From the NCBI GenBank assembly GCA_001914195.1, contig MKYF01000018.1, positions 1-64,000 of the forward strand: 64,000 nucleotides of DNA. The letters run 5' to 3'. The stretch is from Streptococcus mitis (GTDB taxonomy: Bacteria > Bacillota > Bacilli > Lactobacillales > Streptococcaceae). The translations under genes and the position numbers were made by a program. A model generated the notes under the pieces. That model was not told the origin of the DNA and searched no databases. It saw nothing but the letters and a program-made list of their open reading frames with translations. This document shows positions 1-7,808 of this stretch, in pieces (position 1 is the stretch's first letter; each line of letters starts with the position of its first letter).

Positions 1-14
1 AATAAATACAAAAT

Positions 15-57
15 AACCGAGGAACTCGCTCAAATTAACGAGAGATTCCTCGGTTTT
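15..57 (+). terminator. Rho-independent terminator of a gene left of the window
   Basis: AACCGAGGAA (15-24) pairs with TTCCTCGGTT (46-55), with an inner CTCG/CGAG pair, and a short T run follows. The gene it ends is outside the window; the stem could work in both directions. Confidence 0.75.
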
Positions 58-127
58 CATTTCATTAAAAGTAAGAGACCTATTTTTTCAGTGGACTCGA
101 TTTCTTGGGTATCTTTTTTAAAATAAA

Positions 128-215
128 CGGAAGACATGGGATTCGAACCCACGCACGCTGTTACACGCCTACCGCGTTTCCAACACGGCCTCTTAAGCCT
201 CTTGAGTAATCTTCC
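128..215 (-). tRNA. tRNA-Ser (anticodon GGA)
   Basis: Read on the minus strand, GGAAGAT (5') pairs with GTCTTCC (3') to form a 7-bp acceptor stem with discriminator G. The anticodon loop TTGGAAA gives GGA, there is a GGGTTCGAATCCC T-arm, and the long variable arm is typical of class II tRNAs such as serine. CCA is not encoded. Length is 88 nt. Confidence 0.95.
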
Positions 216-230
216 AATACTTACTCAAAT

Positions 231-259
231 AGTCTACCATAAAGGCCCCTATCTTGCAA
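231..259 (-). promoter_or_regulatory. Promoter of tRNA-Ser
   Basis: On the minus strand, TTGCAA (254-259) and TAGACT (231-236) are separated by 17 bp and lie about 15 bp upstream of the tRNA 5' end. Confidence 0.6.
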
Positions 260-291
260 TAAAAATTCTAGAAATAAGAAAAATGATAGAT

Positions 292-345
292 TTTGAAAGA
301 AAATGATAAAAAAATGCTTGACTTTGAAAGAAAGTGTGATAGAAT
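292..345 (+). promoter_or_regulatory. fruR promoter with two direct repeats (candidate FruR operator)
   Basis: The -35 is TTGACT (318-323) and the -10 TAGAAT (340-345), 16 bp apart. TTTGAAAGAAAATG (292-305) and TTTGAAAGAAAGTG (323-336) are direct repeats 31 bp apart, about three helical turns; the second fills the promoter spacer. DeoR-family repressors often bind such repeats, so autoregulation by FruR is inferred. Confidence 0.6.
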
Positions 346-351
346 GAATAG

Positions 352-365
352 TGTAAACGATAACA
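352..365 (+). promoter_or_regulatory. cre site (CcpA) in the fruR leader
   Basis: TGTAAACGATAACA matches the catabolite-responsive element consensus TGNAARCGNWWWCA at every position. It lies just downstream of the -10 and against the fruR ribosome binding site, a position typical of CcpA repression. Confidence 0.65.
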
Positions 366-377
366 GGAGGTGATTCA

Positions 378-1118
378 GTGTTAAAAACAGAGCGGAAACA
401 ACTGATTTTAGAGGAGTTAAATCAACATCATGTAGTTTCTCTAGAAAAATTAGTTAGTTTGCTAGATACCTCAGAATCAACGGTTCGAAGAGATTTGGAT
501 GAGTTGGAAGCGGAAAACAAGCTTCGTCGCGTGCATGGTGGAGCAGAATTGCCCCACTCCTTGCAGGAAGAAGAAACCATTCAAGAAAAATCTGTCAAAA
601 ACCTTCAAGAGAAGAAGTTGCTGGCTCAGAAAGCAGCCTCTCTCATTAAGGAACAAGATGTCATCTTTATCGATGCTGGAACAACAACTGCTTTTTTGAT
701 CCATGAATTGGTCAATAAGAATATTACTGTTGTGACAAATTCGATTCACCATGCCGCACAGTTGGTTGAAAAGCAGATTCCAACTGTCATGGTTGGAGGA
801 AGTGTCAAGATGGCAACAGATGCTAGCATCGGGGGCGTTGCTCTTAACCAGATAAACCAATTGCACTTTGACCGTGCCTTTATCGGGATGAATGGTGTGG
901 ACGATGGCTATTATACGACTCCTGATATGGAGGAGGGGGCTGTGAAGCGTGCTATTTTAGAGAATGCCAAACAGACCTATGTCTTGGTGGATTCGTCTAA
1001 GATTGGACAAACTTGCTTTGCTAAGGTAGCACCACTCAAACGAGCTATTGTTATCACAAGTCAAGGGCATGAGCTCTTGCAGGCTATTAAGGAGAAAACG
1101 GAGGTAATAGAAGTATGA
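378..1118 (+). CDS. fruR: DeoR-family fructose operon repressor
   Basis: Transcriptional repressor of fructose PTS genes. The 246-aa protein has an N-terminal winged HTH (about residues 1-57, with STVRRDLDELE as recognition region and the DeoR-family RVHGGA) and a sugar-phosphate sensor domain carrying DAGTTT at 99-104. The usual family effector is fructose-1-phosphate, which FruA makes and the next gene consumes. The start is GTG, chosen because AGGAGG (365-370) sits 7 bp upstream. The stop overlaps the fruK start by 4 bp (ATGA). Family and context agree; effector identity is from family knowledge. Confidence 0.93.
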   Translation: MLKTERKQLILEELNQHHVVSLEKLVSLLDTSESTVRRDLDELEAENKLRRVHGGAELPHSLQEEETIQEKSVKNLQEKKLLAQKAASLIKEQDVIFIDAGTTTAFLIHELVNKNITVVTNSIHHAAQLVEKQIPTVMVGGSVKMATDASIGGVALNQINQLHFDRAFIGMNGVDDGYYTTPDMEEGAVKRAILENAKQTYVLVDSSKIGQTCFAKVAPLKRAIVITSQGHELLQAIKEKTEVIEV

Positions 1119-2026
1119 TTTATACAGTCACACTCAATCCATCCATTGACTATATCGTTCGTTTGGACCAAGTCCAAGTCGGTAGTGTCAATCGCATGGA
1201 CAGTGATGATAAGTTTGCTGGTGGGAAAGGAATCAATGTCAGTCGTGTCTTGAAACGCTTGGATATTCCAAATACAGCGACGGGATTTATCGGAGGATTT
1301 ACTGGTAAATTTATCACAGATACTTTGGCAGAGGAAAAAATTGAAACACGTTTTGTCCAAGTGGCAGAAGATACTCGTATCAATGTTAAAATCAAAGCTG
1401 ACCAAGAAACAGAAATCAACGGAACGGGTCCAACTGTTGAACCAGATCAGTTAGAAGAATTGAAAGCTATTTTGTCTAGTTTAACAGCAGAAGATACAGT
1501 TGTCTTTGCTGGTTCAAGTGCTAAAAATCTAGGCAATGTCATCTATAAGGATTTGATTGCCTTGACGCGTCAAACGGATGCGCAAGTGGTTTGTGACTTT
1601 GAAGGACAGACCTTGATTGATAGTTTGGATTATCAGCCACTTTTGGTCAAACCAAACAATCATGAACTTGGAGCGATTTTTGGGGTTAAACTCGAAAGTT
1701 TAGATGAAATCGAGAAATATGCTCGTGAGTTACTGGCCAAAGGAGCTCAAAACGTCATTATCTCTATGGCTGGCGACGGTGCCCTTCTTGTCACATCTGA
1801 GGGAGCTTACTTTGCTAAATCAATCAAAGGGACAGTCAAAAATTCAGTTGGAGCTGGTGATTCTATGGTTGCCGGATTCACAGGTGAATTTGTCAAATCA
1901 AAAGACGCGGTAGAAGCCTTCAAATGGGGAGTGGCTTGCGGAACAGCAACTACCTTCTCAGATGACTTGGCAACGGCAGAATTTATTAAAGAAACATATG
2001 AAAAAGTTGAGGTAGAAAAACGATGA
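1115..2026 (+). CDS. fruK: 1-phosphofructokinase
   Basis: PfkB-family sugar kinase converting fructose-1-phosphate plus ATP to fructose-1,6-bisphosphate in the cytoplasm. The 303-aa protein begins MIYTVTLNPSIDY, has the PfkB signature GGKGINVSR at 36-44, and a C-terminal GAGDS (about 248-252) holding the catalytic Asp and anion hole. It lies between the FruR repressor and fructose permease with 4-bp overlaps on both sides, so it is translationally coupled. LacC, a paralogue for tagatose-6-phosphate, is encoded at 39427; the fru context decides between them. Confidence 0.95.
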   Translation: MIYTVTLNPSIDYIVRLDQVQVGSVNRMDSDDKFAGGKGINVSRVLKRLDIPNTATGFIGGFTGKFITDTLAEEKIETRFVQVAEDTRINVKIKADQETEINGTGPTVEPDQLEELKAILSSLTAEDTVVFAGSSAKNLGNVIYKDLIALTRQTDAQVVCDFEGQTLIDSLDYQPLLVKPNNHELGAIFGVKLESLDEIEKYARELLAKGAQNVIISMAGDGALLVTSEGAYFAKSIKGTVKNSVGAGDSMVAGFTGEFVKSKDAVEAFKWGVACGTATTFSDDLATAEFIKETYEKVEVEKR

Positions 2027-3975
2027 AAATTCAAGACCTATTGAGAAAAGATGTCATGTTGCTGGATTTGCAGGCAACTGAAAAAACTGCTGTCATCGAC
2101 GAGATGATTAAAAGTTTGACAGACCACGGTTATGTAACAGATTTTGAAACCTTTAAAGAAGGTATTTTGGCGCGTGAAGCCTTGACTTCTACAGGTTTGG
2201 GTGACGGTATCGCAATGCCTCACAGCAAAAACGCTGCTGTCAAAGAAGCAACAGTTCTCTTTGCCAAGTCAAACAAGGGTGTTGACTACGAGAGCTTAGA
2301 TGGACAAGCAACTGACCTCTTCTTCATGATTGCGGCTCCAGAAGGTGCCAATGATACTCACTTGGCAGCCTTGGCAGAATTGTCTCAATACTTGATGAAA
2401 GATGGTTTTGCTGACAAACTTCGTCAAGCAACATCAGCTGACCAAGTCATTGAACTTTTTGACCAAGCTTCAGAAAAAACTGAGAAGCCAGTTCAAGCAC
2501 CTACCAATGACTCTAGTGACTTTATCGTTGCTGTTACAGCTTGTACTACAGGTATTGCCCACACTTACATGGCCCAAGAAGCTCTTCAAAAAGTGGCTGC
2601 TGAAATGGGTGTTGGAATTAAGGTCGAAACCAACGGTGCTAGCGGTGTTGGTAACCAACTAACTGCTGAAGACATCCGTAAGGCTAAAGCGGTTATCATA
2701 GCAGCAGATAAGGCTGTAGAAATGGATCGTTTCGATGGCAAACCATTGATCAATCGTCCAGTTGCTGACGGTATCCGTAAGACAGAAGAGTTAATTAACA
2801 TGGCTCTTTCAGGAGATGCTGAAGTCTACCGTGCCGCTAATGGTGCCAAAGCCGCAACAGCCTCTAACGAAAAACAAAGCCTTGGTGGTGCCTTCTACAA
2901 ACACTTGATGAGTGGTGTATCTCAAATGTTGCCATTTGTTATTGGCGGTGGTATCATGATTGCCCTTGCCTTCTTGATTGATGGTGCTTTGGGTGTTCCA
3001 AATGAAAACCTTGGCAGTCTTGGTTCCTACCATGAGCTAGCTTCTATGTTCATGAAAATTGGTGGTGCTGCCTTTGGTTTGATGCTTCCAGTCTTTGCAG
3101 GTTATGTTGCCTACTCTATCGCTGAAAAACCAGGTTTGGTAGCAGGTTTCGTGGCTGGTGCTATTGCCAAAGAAGGTTTTGCCTTTGGTAAAATTCCTTA
3201 TGCCGCTGGTGGTGAAGCAACTTCAACTCTTGCAGGTGTCTCATCTGGTTTCTTAGGTGCCCTTGTTGGTGGATTTATCGCAGGTGCTTTGGTTCTTGCT
3301 ATTAAGAAACACGTTAAAGTTCCTCGTTCACTTGAAGGTGCTAAATCAATTCTTCTTTTGCCACTTCTTGGAACAATTTTGACTGGATTTGTCATGCTAG
3401 CTGTTAACATCCCAATGGCAGCAATCAACACTGCCATGAATGACTTCCTTGCCGGTCTTGGAGGAGGGTCAGCTGTCCTTCTTGGTATCGTCCTTGGTGG
3501 AATGATGGCTGTTGACATGGGTGGACCAGTCAACAAAGCGGCTTATGTCTTTGGTACAGGTACCCTTGCAGCTACTGTTTCTTCAGGTGGTTCTGTGGCT
3601 ATGGCAGCAGTTATGGCTGGAGGAATGGTGCCACCACTTGCAATCTTTGTAGCAACTCTTCTTTTCAAAGATAAATTTACTAAGGAAGAGCGTAACTCAG
3701 GTTTGACAAACATCATCATGGGCTTGTCATTTATCACTGAGGGAGCGATTCCATTTGGTGCCGCTGACCCAGCTCGTGCGATTCCAAGCTTCATCCTTGG
3801 TTCAGCAGTAGCAGGTGGCCTCGTTGGTCTTACTGGTATCAAACTCATGGCGCCACACGGAGGCATCTTCGTGATTGCCCTCACTTCAAATGCTCTTCTT
3901 TACCTCGTTGCTGTCTTGGTAGGAGCAATCGTAAGTGGTGTGGTATATGGTTACCTACGTAAACCCCAAGCATAA
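2023..3975 (+). CDS. fruA: PTS fructose-specific EIIABC
   Basis: Imports fructose while phosphorylating it to fructose-1-phosphate, using phosphate from HPr. This 650-aa fusion has IIA at about 1-145 with phospho-His67 in GIAMPHSKN, IIB at about 165-265 with phospho-Cys174 in VTACTTGIAHTYMA, and a C-terminal IIC (from about 290) with many hydrophobic segments and GGPVNKAAY. Length and order match the family. It overlaps fruK by 4 bp and is the last gene of the operon, followed by a hairpin terminator. Confidence 0.96.
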   Translation: MKIQDLLRKDVMLLDLQATEKTAVIDEMIKSLTDHGYVTDFETFKEGILAREALTSTGLGDGIAMPHSKNAAVKEATVLFAKSNKGVDYESLDGQATDLFFMIAAPEGANDTHLAALAELSQYLMKDGFADKLRQATSADQVIELFDQASEKTEKPVQAPTNDSSDFIVAVTACTTGIAHTYMAQEALQKVAAEMGVGIKVETNGASGVGNQLTAEDIRKAKAVIIAADKAVEMDRFDGKPLINRPVADGIRKTEELINMALSGDAEVYRAANGAKAATASNEKQSLGGAFYKHLMSGVSQMLPFVIGGGIMIALAFLIDGALGVPNENLGSLGSYHELASMFMKIGGAAFGLMLPVFAGYVAYSIAEKPGLVAGFVAGAIAKEGFAFGKIPYAAGGEATSTLAGVSSGFLGALVGGFIAGALVLAIKKHVKVPRSLEGAKSILLLPLLGTILTGFVMLAVNIPMAAINTAMNDFLAGLGGGSAVLLGIVLGGMMAVDMGGPVNKAAYVFGTGTLAATVSSGGSVAMAAVMAGGMVPPLAIFVATLLFKDKFTKEERNSGLTNIIMGLSFITEGAIPFGAADPARAIPSFILGSAVAGGLVGLTGIKLMAPHGGIFVIALTSNALLYLVAVLVGAIVSGVVYGYLRKPQA

Positions 3976-3993
3976 AAAATAGATATAAAATGA

Positions 3994-4028
3994 AAAGATT
4001 GGACCGTTTGGTGCAGTCTTTTTCTCTT
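3994..4028 (+). terminator. Terminator of the fru operon
   Basis: AAAGATTGGACC (3994-4005) pairs at 11 of 12 positions with GGTGCAGTCTTT (4010-4021) around GTTT, followed by a T-rich stretch. Confidence 0.75.
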
Positions 4029-4049
4029 TCCGAAATGCCTGTGAAATAT

Positions 4050-4057
4050 GGTATAAT
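4050..4057 (+). promoter_or_regulatory. Extended -10 promoter directly before ftsK
   Basis: TGGTATAAT has its -10 hexamer at 4052-4057 and no good -35. The ftsK ATG begins only 6 bp after the hexamer, so the expected start of transcription falls on or beside the start codon (see findings). Confidence 0.65.
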
Positions 4058-4063
4058 AGAAGA

Positions 4064-6367
4064 ATGGCAAACAAGAATACAAGTAAAACAAGACGGAGAC
4101 CGTCTAAAGCAGAACTCGAAAGAAAAGAAGCGATTCAACGAATGTTGATTTCGTTGGGAATCGCGCTTTTATTGATTTTTGCAGCCTTTAAATTAGGGGC
4201 TGCAGGTATAACCCTTTACAATTTAATTCGCTTGCTGGTGGGTAGCCTAGCTTATCTGGCAATATTTGGCATCCTGCTCTATCTCTTCTTCTTCAAGTGG
4301 ATACGAAAACAGGAAGGACTCTTATCTGGCTTTTTCACCATATTTGCTGGCTTGCTCTTGATTTTTGAGGCCTACTTAGTTTGGAAATATGGTTTGGATA
4401 AGTCGGTATTAAAAGGGACAATGGCTCAGGTTGTGACGGATTTGACTGGTTTTCGAACGACCAGTTTTGCTGGAGGGGGCTTGATTGGGGTCGCTCTTTA
4501 TATGCCAACTGCCTTTCTTTTTTCAAATATCGGTACTTACTTTATTGGTTCTATCTTGATTTTAGCAGGCGCTCTCTTAATCAGTCCTTGGTCTGTTTAC
4601 GATATTGCTGAATTTTTCAGTAGAGGCTTTGCCAAATGGCGAGAAGGGCATGAGCGTCGAAAAGAGGAACGCCTTGTCAAACAAGAAGAAAAAGCTCGCC
4701 AAAAGGCTGAGGAAGAGGCTAGATTAGAAAAAGAAGAGGCTGAAAAAGCTTTACTCGATATGCCTCCTGTCGATATGGAAACAGGTGAAATTCTGACAGA
4801 GGAAGTTGTGCACGATATTCCACCTATGCCTGAAGAAGAGTGGGTGGAACCAGAAATCATCCTGCCTCAACAAGAGCTTGAATTCGCTGAAGAGGAAGAT
4901 AGCTCTGATGACGAAGATGTTCAGGTTGATTTTTCAGCCAAGGAAGCCCTTGAATACAAACTTCCAAGTTTACAACTCTTTGCCCCTGATAAACCAAAAG
5001 ACCAGTCTAAAGAGAAGAAAATTGTCCGAGAGAATATCAAAATCTTGGAAGAAACCTTTGCCAGCTTTGGGATCAAGGTGACGGTAGAACGGGCTGAAAT
5101 TGGCCCATCCGTGACTAAGTATGAAGTCAAACCGGCAGTCGGTGTACGGGTCAACCGTATTTCCAACCTAGCAGATGACCTCGCTCTAGCCTTGGCAGCT
5201 AAGGATGTTCGGATTGAAGCACCAATTCCTGGGAAATCCCTAGTCGGAATTGAGGTGCCTAACTCCGAGATTGCCACTGTGTCTTTCCGTGAACTTTGGG
5301 AACAATCTCAAACGAAAGCAGAAAATCTCTTGGAAATTCCTTTAGGGAAGGCTGTTAATGGCACTGCAAGAGCTTTTGACCTTTCTAAAATGCCCCACTT
5401 GCTCGTCGCAGGTTCAACGGGTTCTGGGAAGTCAGTAGCTGTTAACGGCATTATCGCCAGCATTCTCATGAAGGCGAGACCCGATCAAGTTAAATTTATG
5501 ATGGTCGATCCCAAGATGGTTGAGTTGTCTGTTTACAATGATATTCCCCACCTCTTGATTCCAGTTGTGACCAATCCACGTAAGGCTAGCAAGGCTCTGC
5601 AAAAGGTTGTAGATGAAATGGAAAATCGTTATGAACTCTTTGCCAAGGTGGGAGTTCGGAATATTGCAGGTTTTAATGCCAAGGTAGAAGAGTTCAATGC
5701 CCAGTCTGAGTATAAGCAGGTTCCGCTACCGCTCATTGTCGTGATTGTGGATGAGTTGGCTGATCTCATGATGGTGGCTAGCAAGGAAGTGGAAGATGCC
5801 ATCATTCGTCTTGGGCAGAAGGCGCGGGCTGCCGGCATCCACATGATTCTTGCAACCCAGCGTCCATCCGTTGATGTCATCTCTGGTCTGATCAAGGCCA
5901 ATGTCCCATCTCGAGTGGCTTTTGCGGTATCATCAGGTACAGACTCGCGCACCATCTTGGATGAAAATGGAGCTGAGAAACTGCTTGGACGTGGAGATAT
6001 GCTCTTTAAACCAATCGATGAAAATCATCCAGTTCGTCTGCAAGGATCCTTTATCTCGGATGATGATGTTGAACGCATCGTAAACTTCATCAAGGATCAG
6101 GCTGATGCGGACTACGATGAGAGTTTTGATCCGGGAGAAGTTTCTGAAAATGACGGAGAATTTTCAGATGGTGAATCTGGTGGAGATCCGCTTTTTGAAG
6201 AAGCCAAGGCTCTAGTTATTGAGACCCAGAAAGCTAGCGCATCTATGATTCAGCGACGTTTATCAGTTGGATTTAACCGTGCGACCCGTCTCATGGAAGA
6301 GCTTGAGATGGCAGGTGTCATTGGTCCAGCTGAAGGTACCAAGCCAAGAAAAGTTTTACAACAATAA
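4064..6367 (+). CDS. ftsK: FtsK/SpoIIIE-family DNA translocase
   Basis: Septal DNA pump that clears chromosome ends and helps dimer resolution at division. The 767-aa protein has a basic N-terminus, four to five membrane segments (about 27-175), a charged Lys/Glu-rich linker (about 195-300), a RecA-like motor with Walker A GSTGSGKS at 450-457 and Walker B VVIVDELADL near 553-562, and a C-terminal winged-helix gamma domain (about 700-765, SASMIQRRLSVGFNRA) for polar DNA sequence recognition. It stands alone between terminators. No ribosome binding site precedes the ATG and the promoter abuts it. SpoIIIE is an alternative name; function is equivalent in a non-sporulating coccus. Confidence 0.93.
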   Translation: MANKNTSKTRRRPSKAELERKEAIQRMLISLGIALLLIFAAFKLGAAGITLYNLIRLLVGSLAYLAIFGILLYLFFFKWIRKQEGLLSGFFTIFAGLLLIFEAYLVWKYGLDKSVLKGTMAQVVTDLTGFRTTSFAGGGLIGVALYMPTAFLFSNIGTYFIGSILILAGALLISPWSVYDIAEFFSRGFAKWREGHERRKEERLVKQEEKARQKAEEEARLEKEEAEKALLDMPPVDMETGEILTEEVVHDIPPMPEEEWVEPEIILPQQELEFAEEEDSSDDEDVQVDFSAKEALEYKLPSLQLFAPDKPKDQSKEKKIVRENIKILEETFASFGIKVTVERAEIGPSVTKYEVKPAVGVRVNRISNLADDLALALAAKDVRIEAPIPGKSLVGIEVPNSEIATVSFRELWEQSQTKAENLLEIPLGKAVNGTARAFDLSKMPHLLVAGSTGSGKSVAVNGIIASILMKARPDQVKFMMVDPKMVELSVYNDIPHLLIPVVTNPRKASKALQKVVDEMENRYELFAKVGVRNIAGFNAKVEEFNAQSEYKQVPLPLIVVIVDELADLMMVASKEVEDAIIRLGQKARAAGIHMILATQRPSVDVISGLIKANVPSRVAFAVSSGTDSRTILDENGAEKLLGRGDMLFKPIDENHPVRLQGSFISDDDVERIVNFIKDQADADYDESFDPGEVSENDGEFSDGESGGDPLFEEAKALVIETQKASASMIQRRLSVGFNRATRLMEELEMAGVIGPAEGTKPRKVLQQ

Positions 6368-6801
6368 ATTTCTCTCTTATATGGAAATGTGAACCTGACG
6401 TGATTTGAAGAGATTTTTGAAGCGGATTATCTATGATGTATAATTAATTGAATCTAAAATAGTACGAAACGACTTTTAAAGCATGAAATTGATTTGAATT
6501 CCCTAATAAATTTGTTCACATTTTATTCAAACACTATATCAAGCTGAAACAGGTTTAGAATTTCTTTTAGATATATGCAGACTCCCCCTATAGTTTCTAG
6601 TGAATGTTTGTGTTTCACTAGAAACTATAGGGGGAGTTTTTGTACTTATGTATGAGATAGATTTCTCTTTTTTGTTTTATTAAACTGCATAGCTCACTTT
6701 TCAGTAGGAATCAGCTATTGTATTCGATAGATGTTAGCTGACATCAATTCACTACTGTTTAAAATTTTGAGAGTTCTGCAGTTTTTGAGTTTAGTTTCTG
6801 T
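6368..6801. other. Intergenic region without a gene: repeat debris and long hairpin
   Basis: No coding frame is convincing. About 6440-6530 resembles the RUP-like repeat at 16481 (shared AATAGTACG, then a TTTGTTCA-ATTTTATT stretch, ending in ACTATA) but has decayed ends. A perfect 24-bp inverted repeat follows at 6581-6637. The remainder up to the argR-type stop is A/T-rich and featureless. Confidence 0.55.
6581..6641 (+). terminator. Exceptionally long perfect hairpin, probable bidirectional terminator
   Basis: 6581-6604 is perfectly complementary to 6614-6637 (24 bp, 9-nt loop), beginning ACTCCCCCTATAG, and is followed by TTTTTG. It is much longer than ordinary terminators here and lies 214 bp after ftsK, so it could also be a small palindromic repeat. 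Confidence 0.6.
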
Positions 6802-7272
6802 TTATTCACCAAAGAAAAATGGTGGGGCGAACCGTTTCAGCTCTTCAAAGCAATGTTGGGCTGCCTCTACATCTTCACAGATGACAAGGCAGACATCATC
6901 ACCACAGAGGGTAGCGATAGCGTCAGGGAAACTCAAAGCATCAATGATAGAACCAAATGATTGAGCCAGTCCAGGAAGGGTTTTTAGTAGAACTTGATGT
7001 TGAACTGGGCGCATCAAGACAAGGGCATCTTCCATGTAGAGTTCGAGGCGTTTTTCCCATTTTGAGATAGAGCCTGTATTGAGCACATAGTAAGAGTTAT
7101 CTTCTTCTCGTACTTTTGAGAGGTTCATACTTTTAATATCCCTCGAAAGTGTAGCTTGTGTAACTTGAATATCATTATCAGCAAGAAGAGCTTGTAGCTC
7201 AGCTTGAGTATGAATCTTGTTTTTCGTTACAAGAGCTCGTATGAGTTGGTGTCGGTGTTCAGATTTATTCAT
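6802..7272 (-). CDS. argR: ArgR-family transcriptional regulator
   Basis: Arginine-type regulator of 156 aa with the family layout: N-terminal winged HTH (about 1-70, TQATLSRDIKSMNL as recognition helix) and C-terminal hexamerisation/arginine-binding domain (about 80-150). The C-terminal GDDVCLVICED replaces the more usual arginine-contact segment seen in the second paralogue at 29715 (ADDSSILVIARS), so ligand binding may differ. AAGGAGT lies 9 bp before the ATG. It runs towards ftsK and is not linked to arginine genes here; its target is not evident from the sequence. Confidence 0.85.
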   Translation of the reverse strand: MNKSEHRHQLIRALVTKNKIHTQAELQALLADNDIQVTQATLSRDIKSMNLSKVREEDNSYYVLNTGSISKWEKRLELYMEDALVLMRPVQHQVLLKTLPGLAQSFGSIIDALSFPDAIATLCGDDVCLVICEDVEAAQHCFEELKRFAPPFFFGE

Positions 7273-7292
7273 AATAATTTAACTCCTTTTTT

Positions 7293-7802
7293 AGTAAGGT
7301 ATTGTAATTGTGGACTGATCAAAATCGTCAGCCGGGTGGTAAGCGGTATTGTCACGTATGAAGATTTGAAAGTCAGTAGTAATTTAGAACGATACGGAGA
7401 GAATCTCCTGCGTTTAACTTGTCACTAGTTGGATGCAGATGAATGAGAAATTTATTTGTTCATCTACATCGTTGTTCTCTACTAACAGTAAATCATTAAA
7501 TTAGGGTATCCTTTTGTCACGGCTTGTTGTGAATTTACACTAAATGGCAATTCACAGAGATTGTCCAACATGTAGTGTGGTATCGTGTAGTTTAGAGGGT
7601 TACACATGTTGGTTAGGGGGGAGTAGCTTCTCTCCTAACTCCATCTGTAGACTTATCCTAAGTCCATCTTGGGATTGAATTTGATACGAAGTTTATATTT
7701 AGTTTGACTGTTCAAATGGAAATCATGGATTATAGGAAGGTCAATGGGTCTTGGAGTGACCTTGTTCTTGGAATTCTTCCATATCGAAAGTCTGATATAT
7801 TA
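7293..7802 (-). pseudogene. Decayed duplicate of the pepX 3' end
   Basis: This 510-bp stretch between the argR-type gene and pepX is recognisably homologous, in the same order and orientation, to the adjacent pepX 3' end (about 7812-8333). Examples are CGGTATTGTCACG (7344 region versus 7863 region), TACTAACAGTAAATCATT, CCTTTTGTCACG and GGAAGGTCAATGG. Stops and small indels interrupt the frame everywhere, and there is no start. It is a non-functional tandem partial copy, most likely old. Confidence 0.85.
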
Positions 7803-7808
7803 TACCTT

